From Brassica napus (Eukaryota > Streptophyta > Magnoliopsida > Brassicales > Brassicaceae), in the NCBI RefSeq assembly GCF_020379485.1, contig NC_063444.1:4412652-4476651 (forward strand): a stretch of DNA of 64,000 bases, given 5' to 3'. Numbering within the stretch: the first letter of the stretch is position 1; every line of letters begins with the position of its first letter. The translations under genes were made by a program, and so were the position numbers. Positions 12,927 through 24,453 of the stretch are shown here, one piece after another. Below the pieces are notes generated by a model. That model was given only the letters and a program-made list of their open reading frames with translations, did no database searches and was not told the origin of the DNA.

Positions 12927-13835
12927 TAGGCCTGTCCAATATGGTAAAACCGAACCATACCAAACCGAACCGAAATAGACAATGGTATGATTTTGGTATA
13001 TACCATATAAACCGAATGAATATGATTTTATAAAAACCGTAGAATCTGGATATGGTTTGGTTTATAACCGATTAAACCGAATAAACCGAACAAAACCGAT
13101 CAAAAGCAAAAACATGTAAATATGTACATATTTTATAACGTCACATGAAAAATATATTTGTTATATAAGTTATTCTTTTGTTAATAATTATTACCATATT
13201 TTATAGTAATAAAGAATCAGAAAAACAATTAAAATATAATTAAATAACAATTCATCGTAACTGAGTCTTTTTATTTTCTTAGTCTTCTTCTTTTAATCAT
13301 TTTGTTTTCTTTTATCATTGATTAAATTGAAGTGAAGGTTATAAATTTGATGGATAATAACTAGATTAAATTTTTCACAATTTTTTTCTTATTTATAAAC
13401 GAACAGAGTTTCACTCGATGAAGCATGACTTTGATGAACACTGAATATGGAAGAGTGGAAACATTTTATTTCATACTTCTCTTCTCTTTTGTTTTTTTTT
13501 ATTTTTATTTCCAAAATTTCGAGCTTTGATTTTAATTCTAGATTTGATTATTTCATTTGAAGGTATAAGCGTTTTTATTTTTTTGTTCTTTTATTTGAAA
13601 ATATAATATATTTTTAATAAATGACTGCGATGACAATATGCCTCTAAAATTTATATAATATGATCCCAAACTAAATAATTATGTTTTGGTATAAAACCGA
13701 ATAAACTGAAAACCGGCGGTATATAAACCGAACCGAACCGAAGTAAATATGGATTTAGAATGGTAGTTATATTTTACTAACCGAAATACCGAAAAACCGA
13801 AAAAACCGAACCGATATCCCGATTGAACACCCCTA
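12927..13835. mobile_element. hAT-type element nested in the CACTA-like element
   Basis: The termini are TAGGCCTGTCCAAT and, reverse-complemented, TAGGGGTGTTCAAT. They are flanked by a perfect 8-bp duplication ATAACACT (12919-12926 and 13836-13843). Inner ends are rich in repeated CCGAACCGAA words. The 909-bp interior has no long frame, so it is non-autonomous. Confidence 0.87.
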
Positions 13836-14172
13836 ATAACACTTAATCCAATGGACCATAGTACTTTACCTCTCTTTCCCTAACTACGACCAAATTACTT
13901 CTTCTCTTTCAAAAACCTAAAGTCTCTTTTACTTTATTTCAAGTCTGTGGATTTCTTCCTCTTCTTCCAAAACTGTCATTCTCTCCCTCTTTTCTTTGTT
14001 CTTGTTTATAAATTTGTTTTGTTCTTAATTCTCTTGTAAGACTTTATTTCTAGTCTCTGCTTTTGTTTCATGTTCAGTTTCAGGTCAAGAAGAAGAGGAG
14101 GAGGAAATGCTCAAAAAAAAAAAGAAGAGGAGGAGGACGTGACAACATCGACGGGATTAAAGCAGTGGTGCG

Positions 14173-14324
14173 CAGGGCCGGTCCAAACAATAAAAATTTT
14201 CCTTTGGGCCCTAAGCCTATATAGCAAATATATAAATAATAACAATCTGTAATGTAAAATTGTGAAATATGGCCCAGGGGCCCTAAGCAGTTGCTTATGT
14301 TGCCTACCCTCTGGGCCGGGCCTG
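14173..14324. mobile_element. 152-bp hAT MITE
   Basis: The termini CAGGGCCGGTCC and CAGGCCCGGCCC (reverse complement of the right end) are flanked by a perfect 8-bp duplication GTGGTGCG (14165-14172 and 14325-14332). GGGCCCTAAGC occurs near both ends in inverted orientation, so the copy can fold back. It is inserted inside the CACTA-like element. Confidence 0.92.
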
Positions 14325-14486
14325 GTGGTGCGGCGGCACAAGCGATATGGTCATGGTGGTGCTGTGTGGTAGCGGCAATGTTGCTTGACCCCGGCGGTGC
14401 AAGCGATTAGGTTTAGATTATATCTTTTTTTCTCCCTCACTCTCTCTAATTTAAATCTGATTTTTGGTTCTTGGTTAGGGTGGTGG

Positions 14487-14656
14487 GCGTGAGCAGAGGT
14501 GGTGGTCGTGAGCAGAGGTGGCAGGACGTGAACAGAGGTGGCAGGACGTGAGCAGAGGCAGTGGTTGTTAGCAGACGTGAGCAGAGGCGGCAGAACGTGA
14601 GAAGCAGCAGCAGGTCGTGAGCAGAGGCGGCGGAGTAGCTCGTGAGCAGAGGAGGC
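14487..14656. repeat. Degenerate minisatellite, unit about 18-21 bp
   Basis: Roughly eight imperfect copies of a G-rich unit around CGTGAGCAGAGGTGGCAGGA, inside the CACTA-like element. Subterminal GC-rich repeats are common in such elements, but here they are internal. Confidence 0.8.
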
Positions 14657-16307
14657 TTAGATTAGGTTTAGACTTTTTTATGGTCTAGATTAGGTTTACA
14701 CTTTTTTTAATTTGGTTTAGTGTAAACGATTTTAATGTAAAATTATAAATACGACTTGATTTATTTTAGTTTTTTTTTTTTTTGAAATAGCCAAAATTTT
14801 GTTTCAATTTATTTGCCACGAAATACAATTCTTACAATCATTTATAAAAACCGATAGTAATTTTTGGATCATTTATTTATAACTGATATAAATATTACAT
14901 CAACTAAATAGTCGATATAAATATTTAATATCAATTATTACAACTGAAACAAATATTAATATCATTTATTTGGAATAATACAACGTTTAGCATCATTTAG
15001 CATAAATGATATATATTTACATCAATTGCGATAAATGATGAAATTAATTGCATCATTCGTTACAACTGTTATAAAGTATTAGAGTCACTTATATTATTGA
15101 TGTAAATTCATTTGTGTCAATCAAAAAATGATATTAACGAAATATATAAATGATACACTACCTCTTGTTCTTGCGGTGAGAGTTATGACATCTAAAAAAT
15201 CAAGATATAAAATTCACAAATATTTAAATATCTAATGTGAATAGTAAATTAACTTCAAATTTAAAATAAATTAAAAGTAAAAGATCATTGTAATAAATTA
15301 TCAATAACAGAAATAAACTAACACTAAATCACATCAACTAATTTTGGTTCTCTTTATCATTGTTCACTTCATTTTCTTTAGGTGACATAGTGAAAAATCT
15401 TCATCAAAATCTAAAAATCACAAATATAAAACTGAAAAGGAAAAATCTAACTTTTTTTGTCAGCACCTAACTTTTTAATAAAAAACTTAGAATATAAAAC
15501 ATAATCTAAAAACTAAAAAAAAAGTAAAATTTATTTATTGGTTCAACCGGTATGGGTTTTAGTGGATTTTTGCCGGTTTTTGCGGGTTTCTAAATATTGG
15601 GTTTTCCATAAAACCCAAACCAAATTTTTTCTGGATCACCGGGTTTACCGGTTCAAACACGGATCCGGATCGGGTTTCAAAACACTGGTTTTAGGTAATA
15701 TCAGCTTTTTGATATTGCATCTCAATATAATAGAAGGTAAAAGCAGCATTTTCCCACTAATATCGATAGGCATTAAAATGGCTTCAAGATCCATTAATTA
15801 AACATATGACGTCTCAGACTCCAGACTTCGTTGCTACTCCAGACTTCGTTGCTACGATAGTAGGATGCACACTGATGCGCTACACACATTGGCATAACAC
15901 AAATAAAAAGTGACTTTGATGGAAAAAAGCAGATATAATTGGTGCATATGAGAATATATGGTCCCGTGGATATAAAGACGAAACAAACATTACTGAAGGA
16001 AATTAAATAGAGATGAACATATCCAATTTTTTATGGGAAATCGGCCAAAAAAACACTGAACTTTGCGGGAATTGCCAAAAGAAACCTGGACATATGGGCT
16101 AGCCAATAAAATCCTGAACTTTTGTTGACTTTTCGGGTTTATTAAGAAACTTACGATTGACTGACCAGATAAACACACCGTTAACCGAGTTAACTGATAA
16201 TTAAGCGGACGTTAATTTTGGGTGTTAAAGTATACGACGTCGTTTCATCACTTTGTCTGATTAAAGACAAACGACGTCGTTTATATAGCTGTGTTATTAA
16301 AAATATG

Positions 16308-16376
16308 TGTTTCCTACGGCTCGAACTCGTGTACTCGGGTTTAATGGTAGGGGTTTTTGCCACTGAGCTAGTGGAC
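16308..16376 (-). other. tRNA-like module (A and B boxes), MULE copy 1
   Basis: On the minus strand TAGCTCAGTGG matches the Pol III A box and GTTCGAGCC the B box, about 40 bp apart. The rest does not fold as a full tRNA, so this is a tRNA-derived relic or internal promoter module, not a tRNA gene. Confidence 0.6.
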
Positions 16377-16487
16377 TTTGCAATGGCTATACGAACACAA
16401 TATCTTTTATTCTTCGAATCCGAGTTAAAGACAAATTAATGAAACGAGGCGTTTTACATTAACTTTTTTATTAAAAAGATGGGGTTC

Positions 16488-16556
16488 CATCGACTCGAAC
16501 TCGTGCACTCGGGTATAATGGTAGGGGTTTTTGCCACTGAGCTAGTGGACTTTGCA
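16488..16556 (-). other. tRNA-like module, MULE copy 2
   Basis: A second copy of the module about 180 bp from the first, in the same orientation, with the same A box (TAGCTCAGTGG) and a B box reading GAGTTCGAGTC. The flanking sequence is also duplicated (for example TTGCAATGG and ATACGAACACA). Confidence 0.6.
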
Positions 16557-16743
16557 ATGGATATACGAACACAGTTTCTTTTATTCTCTTTGAATCCGAG
16601 TTAAATGAATCAAAAAGAGACGACGGTTTTCTCCTCCGATTGGTATAAACCCTAAATGGGCGAAATCATGAATCCAGTTCGCGATTCTCTTCGATCTCGT
16701 CCTTAAGAATCTCGATTCTCATCTCTCCTTCTTCGAGTATCGC

Positions 16744-17296
16744 ATGATGAGTTCGGGTTGTGAGGATTCGTCTGTGAATACGATGGGAATTCGTGGTATC
16801 CCGGAGCAATGCGGTTGTGGTCGAAGAACTGGGATATACACATCAAAAACGAAGGTCAATCCAGGAAGAACTTTCTTTAGATGCCCAACGTTTCAAAATG
16901 TAAGTGTTTAATTTGATTGTGTTTAAGATAAGAACATAAGATTCAATGGCTAGGTAGTAAGTGAGAAATTGTTTGAATATAAAGATTGTGTTCATGATTT
17001 GTGTCTAGGATCACTTGTATAAATGGGTAGATGAAGCTGTCTACGAAGAGGTTCAAGATGCATTGCCAAAAGTTGAATGCTTTGCATCAGATGTTATGAA
17101 AATTAAAATGGAGATCGAAAGCATGAAAACCGTGGAGGAAGACTTGAAAGAAGATGTCAGGAAGGCGAGCAATGAACTTAAGAAGCTGAATGTGATCATG
17201 AAAGTGGGTTTTTCGGTGGTTTGTTTAGGCGTTGTGATATGTCTTGTGTTGATCATGTTTGACAAAGCAGATGGGTTGTCTATGAATAGCTACTAA
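16744..17296 (+). CDS. GRF-type zinc finger protein with coiled coil and C-terminal membrane anchor
   Basis: Two exons, 16744-16899 and 17009-17296, joined by a phase-0 GT-AG intron, give 147 residues with no disruption. Residues about 22-52 resemble the start of a GRF zinc finger (CGCGRRTGIYTSKTKVNPGR, then FFRCP), with the domain completed across the splice (YKWVDE). A Glu/Lys-rich probable coiled coil follows at about 70-120, then one hydrophobic segment (VGFSVVCLGVVICLVLIMF) and a short tail. Small GRF proteins of this layout are numerous in crucifers and often lie in transposons; GRF domains are thought to bind single-stranded nucleic acid. It lies wholly inside a MULE, so it may be cargo rather than a host gene. 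Function is unknown. A second in-frame Met directly follows the chosen start. Confidence 0.78.
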
Positions 17297-17631
17297 GAGA
17301 CTGTTTATGTAAGGCTATGTTTATGTAAGAATCATGGTTCATGTAAGGCTATGTTTTAAGACAATGTTTCAGTAATGTTTATGTTTTACTTCTTGATTGT
17401 TTATAGAAGGACAAATGCACCATTGAACAGACCATCAAGATAAACAACATGATGAAAACACAAAGATAATAACCAAGACTATCTTCATTGAGAGTTTCAA
17501 ATTAAAACAGCAGGAAAAGAAGAAAGAAAAAGGTAGTTCTTGTTCCAAAAGCATTCAGACAGAGACACCATCATAAACAACAGACAACGAAAGCATTCAG
17601 ACAGAGACCATCATAAACAACACACAAGCAT

Positions 17632-17920
17632 CTAAAACAACCATCTTCCCCACGATGCTGTCTGTGATGCTTCAGCTTGTGAGGATTGACCTTCTGAAGA
17701 TTGAGGAACTTCCCATGGTGATGCTTGAGCTTGTGAGGATTGATTTTGTGAGGTTTGAGCTTCTGAGGATTGAGCTTGTGACTCGCCAAAGTGTAGTCCC
17801 TGCAACATATAAATGAATTGTTAGACACATTACCGAGAGCTAAAAAACAATGAGATAGAAACTAAGACCCTAACCTGATATTTCCTTGGTCTGCCTCTTG
17901 GTTTCTTAGGTGGCAATACC
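17632..17920 (-). pseudogene. C-terminal fragment of a MudrA-like transposase gene (AT-hook tail)
   Basis: On the minus strand 17920-17875 encodes VLPPKKPRGRPRKYQ, an AT-hook-like tail. A GT-AG intron follows, then 17799-17632 encodes a low-complexity Ser/Gln/Ala tail (GLHFGESQAQSSEAQ and so on) ending WGRWLF and a stop. MULE transposase-like proteins commonly end in such a PKKPRGRPRK tail. No SWIM or transposase core remains upstream, where a tRNA-like module begins instead. Identity is inferred from the tail only. Confidence 0.55.
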
Positions 17921-17936
17921 CCCTTCCGAAAAGTCC

Positions 17937-17997
17937 ACTAGCTCAGTGGCAATACCCCCTTACGACCACGAGTGCACGGGTTCGAGTCCCGGCAGCA
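17937..17997 (+). other. tRNA-like module, MULE copy 3 (plus strand)
   Basis: TAGCTCAGTGG (A box) and GGTTCGAGTCCCGG (perfect B box) about 40 bp apart, in opposite orientation to copies 1 and 2, so the modules flank the element's genes symmetrically. A partial duplicate of the first half (GGCAATACCCCC) lies just upstream at about 17911. It does not fold as a full tRNA. Confidence 0.62.
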
Positions 17998-18437
17998 ACA
18001 ACAATTTTAATTAAGCAAAACGACGTCGTCTTGAGATTTTGTGTTTAACAAAACAACTGAATGAAACGACGTAGTTTCACTAAACGGCAATAATTAACGG
18101 TGAGTTAACACTGTCTTAACTGTCGGTTAACGGTGTGTTAATTTGGTTAGTCAACCGTAAGTTTGTGAATTAACTAAAAACGTCAACAAAAAATCGGGGT
18201 TTTATTGGTCAGGTTCGAGTACAGGTTTCTTTTGGCAATTCCCGCAAAGTTCAGTGTTTTTTTGGCCGATTTCTCAATTTTTTATGTAGTGCAAATTATT
18301 GGGAAGAGATTCTACTTTATATAATCACATCATGAAAATTAAGAAGTTCCCCTTTTTCGTATGTGTTTGCATTATTCGTATAATAATATTGATCTGCAGC
18401 TAGATTTGTCCCATCATTCAGTTTCAAGAGCAATTAT

Positions 18438-19185
18438 GGCTCCGATCGGTAACCATCGATTAATCGCAGAATCGCGGAAATAACAGATAAGCTACGGAAA
18501 AAATTAATTAAGTCGCGGAAAAATTCAAAATTTGCGGAATGATGAAATATATATTAAATTGAATAAACTATTTTATATGGTATTTAATTTTTTATAAAAA
18601 AACAAATAGCAGTAATTAAACTAATTATTATAATTGTGAAAACAATTAAAATTTATTAAAAAAAATTTAATTCTTATTATAAATTTCTAACTTATCTTTC
18701 AATACGTTTTAACAATAGCTTGATATTTTATAATATTCAAATTATAATAAAACTTTATTTACAACATAATTATTACAATTGTGAAAACAACTAAAATTTA
18801 TTAAAAACATTTTAGTTCTTATTATAAATATATAGCTTATCTTTCAATACGTTTTAACAATAGATTGACATTTTATAATATACAAATTATAATTAAACTT
18901 TATTTACAACATAATTATTTATCAATAAAAATCTATTGATGTGTATTTTAAATTTAAGATAGTATTAGCATATAATTTAATAATATGAAAGTGTTAACTT
19001 TGTAATTTTTTGCACCATAGTCTACTAAAACTCACTTTTCCACTTAACAACATTTTCCTTTATATTTTTGTCAGCAAAAACGCAAACTAACGTTTTTTTT
19101 TTCATTCTGCAACATTTTGTTGATTGGTTAAATACTTGCGGAATCGCGTTTCACGCGCTATTTCGCATGGTTACCAATCAAGGCC
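18438..19185. mobile_element. PIF/Harbinger-like MITE with an internal 146-bp tandem duplication
   Basis: Terminal inverted repeats GGCTCCGATCGGTAACCAT and, from the right, GGCCTTGATTGGTAACCAT, with a 3-bp TAT flank on both sides (18435-18437, 19186-19188). The AT-rich interior contains an about 146-bp segment twice in direct order (about 18624-18768 and 18769-18916; shared word CTTATCTTTCAATACGTTTT). No transposase. Superfamily is assigned from TIR and TSD length only. Confidence 0.66.
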
Positions 19186-19589
19186 TATAACTCTTACGAA
19201 TCCAATTCTAATGTTACATTGGCCTTGAGTGTTGGTAGTGGTTTGAGAAGAATGCACTGCGGGACGAAGAATGTGTCGCCATTCAACATAATCTTCTCTG
19301 CTTCCAATTTTGTTAAAACTAAATAAATAAGAAAATAAAATATGGAATGCGGGACAGACTTAAGCGTGGACCGCACCTTCGTATGAAAACACCCAATTTG
19401 ATGTGGTTACTAGTGTTTTTTTTTTGTCAAGTGTAGTTATTAGTTAGACATATTACTGTAGGTACAAAATTTATTGTTTTTAGTTAGTAAAAATCTATAT
19501 TATAATAGATCAGTTTTTGGTCACTCCTCAGCGCGCCACGTCATCGTTTTGTGGGTCCCACTTTTAAAAAGTGTAAAAAAGTGTAAAGC

Positions 19590-19655
19590 CCATGGCTCGA
19601 ACCCGGGTTATTGAGACATAAACACCAACATTTATACCACTAAGCTAACTGATAC
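19590..19655 (-). other. tRNA-like module inside the Helitron
   Basis: Minus strand TAGCTTAGTGG (A box) followed after about 35 bp by GGTTCGAGCC (B box). This is the same arrangement as the modules in the neighbouring MULE, although the host element belongs to another superfamily. Confidence 0.55.
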
Positions 19656-20216
19656 CTTTGTACATTGATGGCCGAACATAATATATATTTATGAAGGTCG
19701 AAAGCCCTTGCTTCTTCGGCTTCCTCTGTGGGTCGGTCCTACAAGTGTGTTATGGGTTTCATTTTTAAATGAGATTCATCACGTTATATGAAAAAAACTT
19801 AAGTTTGCAACAATTATGGTTTTCCTATATTGGAAACTGTTGTAGTTTAATATGAGTTCTTTTCATCATTGTCTCAAACAAGTCTGAGTTACAGAGTTGC
19901 GCCGTGTGTATGTTCGTAATCTATTTTTTCACCGGTGAACTCTTCATGTCCCCATCTTAAATCGCTTGATCATAAATGTTCCTGATTTGTAGCCCCTCTG
20001 TAAACCATATATATATGATTCTCATCTTTGATGAACTCAATCTGCATCTCCACAAAACTCATTGATTCCTCTTAGCTTTAACCATATTCTAGAAAATGTT
20101 TCTCTCTGCCTCTCCAGTTCATCAAACCGGCGTCCCGGCGTCCGTCACTCAACCTTCGAGTCTCTCCGTCTTGGACTTAGTAGTCAGAGCATAGCCTCTG
20201 GCTTCCTCCGCTTCTG

Positions 20217-20484
20217 GATTCCCTGAACTTCAAGAAAGACAAGGAGTTTGTGGGAATCACGGTTCTTTTCCTCGATGAAAAGGTAAGTTAATCTTCGATC
20301 TATCACACTTATTTAACATAATTGTTTTAATTTATTTCCTGATTCTTTGTTGGATAATACTATTTGCAGATTCCGTGATTCATGGGTTTACTCCCGTCGG
20401 ACGTGCTAATCATTACATACCATCTTTGAAAGCAGATTTCATTGTGAAAGTCGATCGTTTTGAGGTTGCTAGGTGCTCCAAGTG
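20217..20484 (+). pseudogene. Replication protein A-like (DUF223 OB-fold) remnant in a Helitron
   Basis: 20217-20282 encodes DSLNFKKDKEFVGITVLFLD followed by EK and a GT donor. After an intron with a CAG acceptor at 20369, the text continues as DSVIHGFTPVGRANHYIPSL, then KVDRFEVARCSK and a stop. This is the N-terminal OB-fold of RPA70-like proteins, a frequent Helitron passenger. The reading phase does not carry across the splice as written, and the remaining OB folds are missing, so it is a relic. Confidence 0.72.
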
Positions 20485-21723
20485 ATTGCGAACACAAACC
20501 TAGAAATTGGTAAACATAGCATATTTGGCAGCTCCAAGCAAGATTACAATCAGACAAATTCAAGTGGAATGACATACCAACAACTGAAATTGGTAATTAG
20601 TCAACAACTTATCCCATATCTTCCTTATCTGAAAAAATCTACTGTGTTTCTGATCTATTTTTTCATCTACGCAACTTTAGCCTATGTCATGGATAGCTCT
20701 CTCCCAAGAATTGCATTGACTATGGTTTCTGGGAAGAAAAAGATCTTGCTCCTGAAAAAAGACCGTGACAACCCTGTTGTAAAATTTTAGTTTGTGCAGA
20801 ACAAAAAACTTTGATTTATTTTCTATTTAGTATAGTGATAGTTGTTGACAATCATTAGTTATTTGCCAATATGTTTTTTATGCGGCATTTCAGAACTCTC
20901 CATTCCAAGCGGAACAACAGATGGAAGCTAATTTTTCTGGAAGCTCCTCGACTTCAAGACAGAATTAGAAGATAGATGTTGGTGGGAGAGGTTAATCAAG
21001 GGAATACTTCAGAGAAGTGAGACAGCCTAGCCAGACTTCATCTTTTGTACAGCCTGAGCAAAGAGTGGAACCCACAAAACACGAGAGAAGAAAAAACAAA
21101 ACACGAAATTAACATATTCAGATCTTTTCTCTTGCATGTCTAACATCTGGCGCCGACGAAACTCAACACCCACGGCAGACGAAGCTGATGCAAGTAAACC
21201 TCTCATCAATCATGCTTAAAATCAATCTACGCTTTTCAATCTCACAAACTAAGAAACAATTTTACCTACATGAATCCGGAAATTAGTGCCCACATTCCCG
21301 ACATAGAGAAAAAAAGGAGTTGAAGTCCTAACAGTTTTTTCAGTATAGACTAAACTACAGATTCAAGGCCCAGTTATTTTGAAACCCTAACATTTTAAAT
21401 CCAAATTTATTATATTTTTCCATGCATTATTTGATTTATATACAAACAACTACCTAAGTAAACACTATCAAGTTCCATCACCCTCAACTTTGAACATATA
21501 AGATATAAAAATATCAACATATGACTTCGTCGTTCATTCTTATATCAAACTCATCAACCTATGTAATATCCAAAGTCCCATCAATCACATTATAGACAAA
21601 AAAACAATAAAATCCCGTAAACAAAACTATACAATACACCTATAATGTAGTCGACCCCGCGCTTGCGCGGGGACTATGCACCTAGTATTTATAAAAATAC
21701 ATCAACTAATATTTTCTATACAG

Positions 21724-22555
21724 TGGGTCCGATTGGTAATTAAAACTTTTGTTGTAAAAAAAATCTGTAGAATTTTTGCTGTGGTTTTAGATTTTATTGC
21801 TGTAAAAGTTTATGAAAGGTTTCAAAAAATTGCTCTGGATTCTAGCTTTACAGAACACTTGTACAGCTGTAGGTTATTTTAAGAGCTGTGATTTGAAATT
21901 TTTATTAAAGCTTGATTGATCTGAATTTAGTGATGTAGAAATAAACGAGACTATGGACATCACTTACAACCACTACCAATCACACCCGATATACATAAAC
22001 TAAAGTTTTAATGAAAATTATTTGGGTAAAAATTTTAACTATGATAAAAAATTTATTTATCAACTAAATTCTTAATTTTATTTTTGAGCTATAAAAATAT
22101 CATAAATTATTTAATTTTGTTTAAGTGATAACTAATACAATTTTGGCAGTTTTTGTTAGCACAAAAACATGAGAAAACATGTATATATAATTAGTGGTGT
22201 TCAGTTATATAGATGTAAAGTGCGAATCAAATTATAATTTTAAAATACAATAAAATATTGGCTATAAAAACTTAGAAATAACGTATTCATATTTCAGATA
22301 TATAAACTAATATATTAAAATAATATTAGTATTACTGATTTTTTAGTTTATAAAATATAAATATATCATGTATCCTGCAGTTATACTATTCATTACACAT
22401 GTTACCATTCACATTTTGTTTTAAACCGCTTCTTTTAAACGAACCACACTTGTCCCGTACTATGCGTTTTTCTAACACAAACCGCACATAAACCGCACCG
22501 CACTAACCAATCCGCTTGTCCCGCCCCGCTCAACCCGCTGTTACCATTCGGAGCC
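21724..22555. mobile_element. Probable MITE-like DNA element with GGNTCCGA..GGTAA ends
   Basis: The left GGGTCCGATTGGTAA and the reverse complement of the right, GGCTCCGAATGGTAAC, form a short inverted repeat resembling that of the 18438-19185 element. The right subterminus is GC-rich (CCGCACCGCACTAACC and similar). I could not find a convincing target-site duplication, so the boundaries are tentative. Confidence 0.42.
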
Positions 22556-23160
22556 ATTATTCGTCAAACATTCAGCAATATTTCTCTTGTAAAAAATATA
22601 GGTTTTAATTTCTCGAGCGTAGGAAATAAAGGTGTAGAACAAGTATAAAGATGCATGTAATATGAAACAAGTACAAACATGCATGTGATGCGAAAATAAG
22701 GTGATTAGTTGCAAAGCATCTCGCTACTTACATAATCCTGCTCAGCCTAATTCGGCATCTTGGCCACTTCCATCTCGTGCTTTTCCTTTTCTATCTTGTT
22801 CTTTTAGTAATTTGATTCTATAAACCAAGATCAAAACTGATAAATTTCATGATTTTAGTCATCAAGGCGAAAACATTTTTTGACAATTCGATGTAACCGG
22901 CTCTGGGTTAAAGCTGGTAAAGCCCAAGCTTTAGGCACCAAATTATATTACATATTTATTTGGCAATAAATTGACATATGTTCACAGTAATTACATATTT
23001 ATTTGGCAATAAATTGACATATGTTCACAGTACTGTAGTGGTAAAAGTTTACAATATTTTTGCAGTGGTGCAGGGTTCGAATCTTGTTCATACCATTTGA
23101 GTACAATAATTTTTTCTATCTGGATTCAAAGGTTTTGGGCTTTAGGCGCCCCAAGACAGC
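22556..23160. repeat. Repeat R, copy 1 (second copy at 50.17-50.74 kb)
   Basis: About 600 bp starting ATTATTCGTCAAACATTCAG is repeated at 50170-50742 with high identity. The distal part contains a MITE-like segment with GGCTTTAGGCGCC/GCTTTAGGCACC ends in inverted orientation, and a tRNA-like module (GTGGTAAAAG, then GGTTCGAATC) at about 23033-23085. In this copy a 43-bp segment (22947-22989) is tandemly duplicated (22990-23032). Confidence 0.8.
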
Positions 23161-24363
23161 GGACCGGGAATACACCAGGTGAATGCATTATTTTATATTT
23201 CCGTGAATGGAAGATTGGGGATCTATAGTATAATATTAGTTCAATCTCGATGTTACCGGTTTCAACTTTGGATTTAGTGTTACTAGTAGTTTGCACGGGG
23301 GATAAGTTACGCAAACTATAAAATGTTTTCTAAAATCATATTGTAAATTTTTTTGGTTTAATTTGAGAGGACCACTAAAATTTATTTTTTCGTCAGAAAA
23401 AACAAAATTATTAAATTTAAAAATTCAGGAAAATGTAATGATTTATATTTCTTATTCTTGATTTCTGTTCACTTTGATATAGTTGGAAAAAAAATTCTAA
23501 AGTAAGAATAACTAATTTTTTCTTCTAAATATTTTTTTTTAAATATTCTTGCGTTAATTGATTTTCTCACTATAGTAAATTAATCCACCTCCAAGCTAAA
23601 TCATTTGAAAATATAATGTAAAGTAATAAAATTATAGAAGTAATTTTACAAAATAATATATAGATAGTTTCAATAATATCATTAATAATAAATATATATT
23701 AATTAACAACTAATGATGTTTATAATATATGTTTATAGTTATATTAGATTTTCAATTTATAATGAAATTTTCTTTAGTTTTTAGTGTTTTACTAATTATT
23801 TTTGTAAATTATTTTGGCATTTTTAAACATTTATAACAAAACTAAGTTTTCTTCCGCACTACGTGCGAATAATTACTATTTAAATTTTACTAATGATTTT
23901 ATTGTGTAAATATCAAATATTGTAAAATATTTTCGTGTTCATAAATTTTCTAGGGTGTTGGATATATTATAAGAGAAGAGACATACTCTGATATTTGTTG
24001 TTTGAATTTTGCATATATCTTTATTTCTCGTATTTTTGTAATAAAATATTTCTATTAGTTTGATAAATACCAAAATCGAGTTCAAAATACATAGACAGCT
24101 CGTATGATGTTGCACGGAGTTGTGCTTTCTCAAGATAATCTTCTCAACTTTAGATAGAAGGTCTATCTCAAATTGATGTATTGATCTGTAGATCACTTTG
24201 TCATCATCTCAAATCTCGAATTGGTCTTACACAATTGTGTTTAGCAAAGCAAAAGATGGCATTTATTGTCCATTGTATGTTACATTTATTATTTTATAAT
24301 CTTGTGTTTTACATTGTATTTGAATTTATTTTAAATTTTAAATTTGAAATAAATAACATTTTA

Positions 24364-24453
24364 AAATATAATAGCTGAATTATTTGACTGAAAAAATATA
24401 ATAGCTGAATTATTTAACTGAAAAAATATAATAGCTGAATTATTTGACTGAAA
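24364..24453. repeat. 30-bp tandem repeat, three copies
   Basis: Three nearly identical 30-bp units (core AATATAATAGCTGAATTATT) in direct order; the middle unit differs by one base. Confidence 0.93.

Larger units (their letters stand above)
11618..15178. mobile_element. Non-autonomous CACTA-like (EnSpm) element
   Basis: The left end is CACTACTGAAAA and the right end (reverse complement) is CACCGCAAGAACAAG. Both resemble CACTA termini, with a 3-bp AGA duplication at 11615-11617 and 15179-15181. Subterminal regions (11640-11920 and 14880-15150) are full of short repeats around ACATCA.TT/AATGATGT on both strands, as CACTA elements show. No transposase is present. The right terminus is imperfect, so the exact boundary is less sure than the class. 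Confidence 0.66.
11287..15687. mobile_element. Outer hAT-like element, host of a nested stack
   Basis: The left end CAATGTTTTTAAACCCGACC (11287) and the reverse complement of the right end, CAGTGTTTTGAAACCCGATC, form terminal inverted repeats. The flanks are GTTTTAGT (11279-11286) and GTTTTAGG (15688-15695), a 7/8 match of the 8-bp duplication expected for hAT elements. Removing the inner CACTA-like insertion leaves roughly 840 bp, so the original was a non-autonomous element. Confidence 0.72.
16035..18275. mobile_element. MULE (Mutator-like element) with long TIRs carrying genes
   Basis: Terminal inverted repeats of about 200 bp: left from 16035 (GGGAAATCGGCCAAAAAAAC), right ending 18275 (reverse complement GAGAAATCGGCCAAAAAAAC). 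Both continue through an ACTGAACTTTGCGGGAATTG block. The flanks are AATTTTTTAT at 16025-16034 and 18276-18285, a 9-10-bp duplication as for Mutator elements. The interior holds an intact GRF zinc-finger gene, a MudrA-like C-terminal fragment, three tRNA-like modules and several palindromic GACGTC sites. No transposase core is present. Confidence 0.88.
19494..21685 (+). mobile_element. Non-autonomous Helitron carrying an RPA-like gene remnant
   Basis: Begins TCTATATTATAATAGATCAG after A19493. It ends with the perfect hairpin CCCCGCGCTTGCGCGGGG, 10 bp, then CTAG (21682-21685), followed by T. Inside are a CCACGTCATC word near the 5' end that recurs in other Helitrons here, a tRNA-like module at about 19590-19655 and an OB-fold gene remnant. 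No Rep/helicase frame is visible in 2.2 kb. Confidence 0.9.

Noticed and set aside
14070..14252. 60-codon frame rich in Arg, Lys and Glu
   Set aside because: It crosses the border of the 152-bp hAT MITE (TSD at 14165-14172), so it cannot be a host gene.
17571..17828. 85-codon His/Lys/Pro-repeat frame on the minus strand
   Set aside because: The same repeat reads in another frame as a Ser/Gln/Ala tail that splices in phase to an AT-hook exon, which is the better coding choice.
16308..17997. tRNA genes
   Set aside because: A and B boxes are present, but no acceptor stem or complete cloverleaf can be formed, so I list them only as tRNA-like modules.
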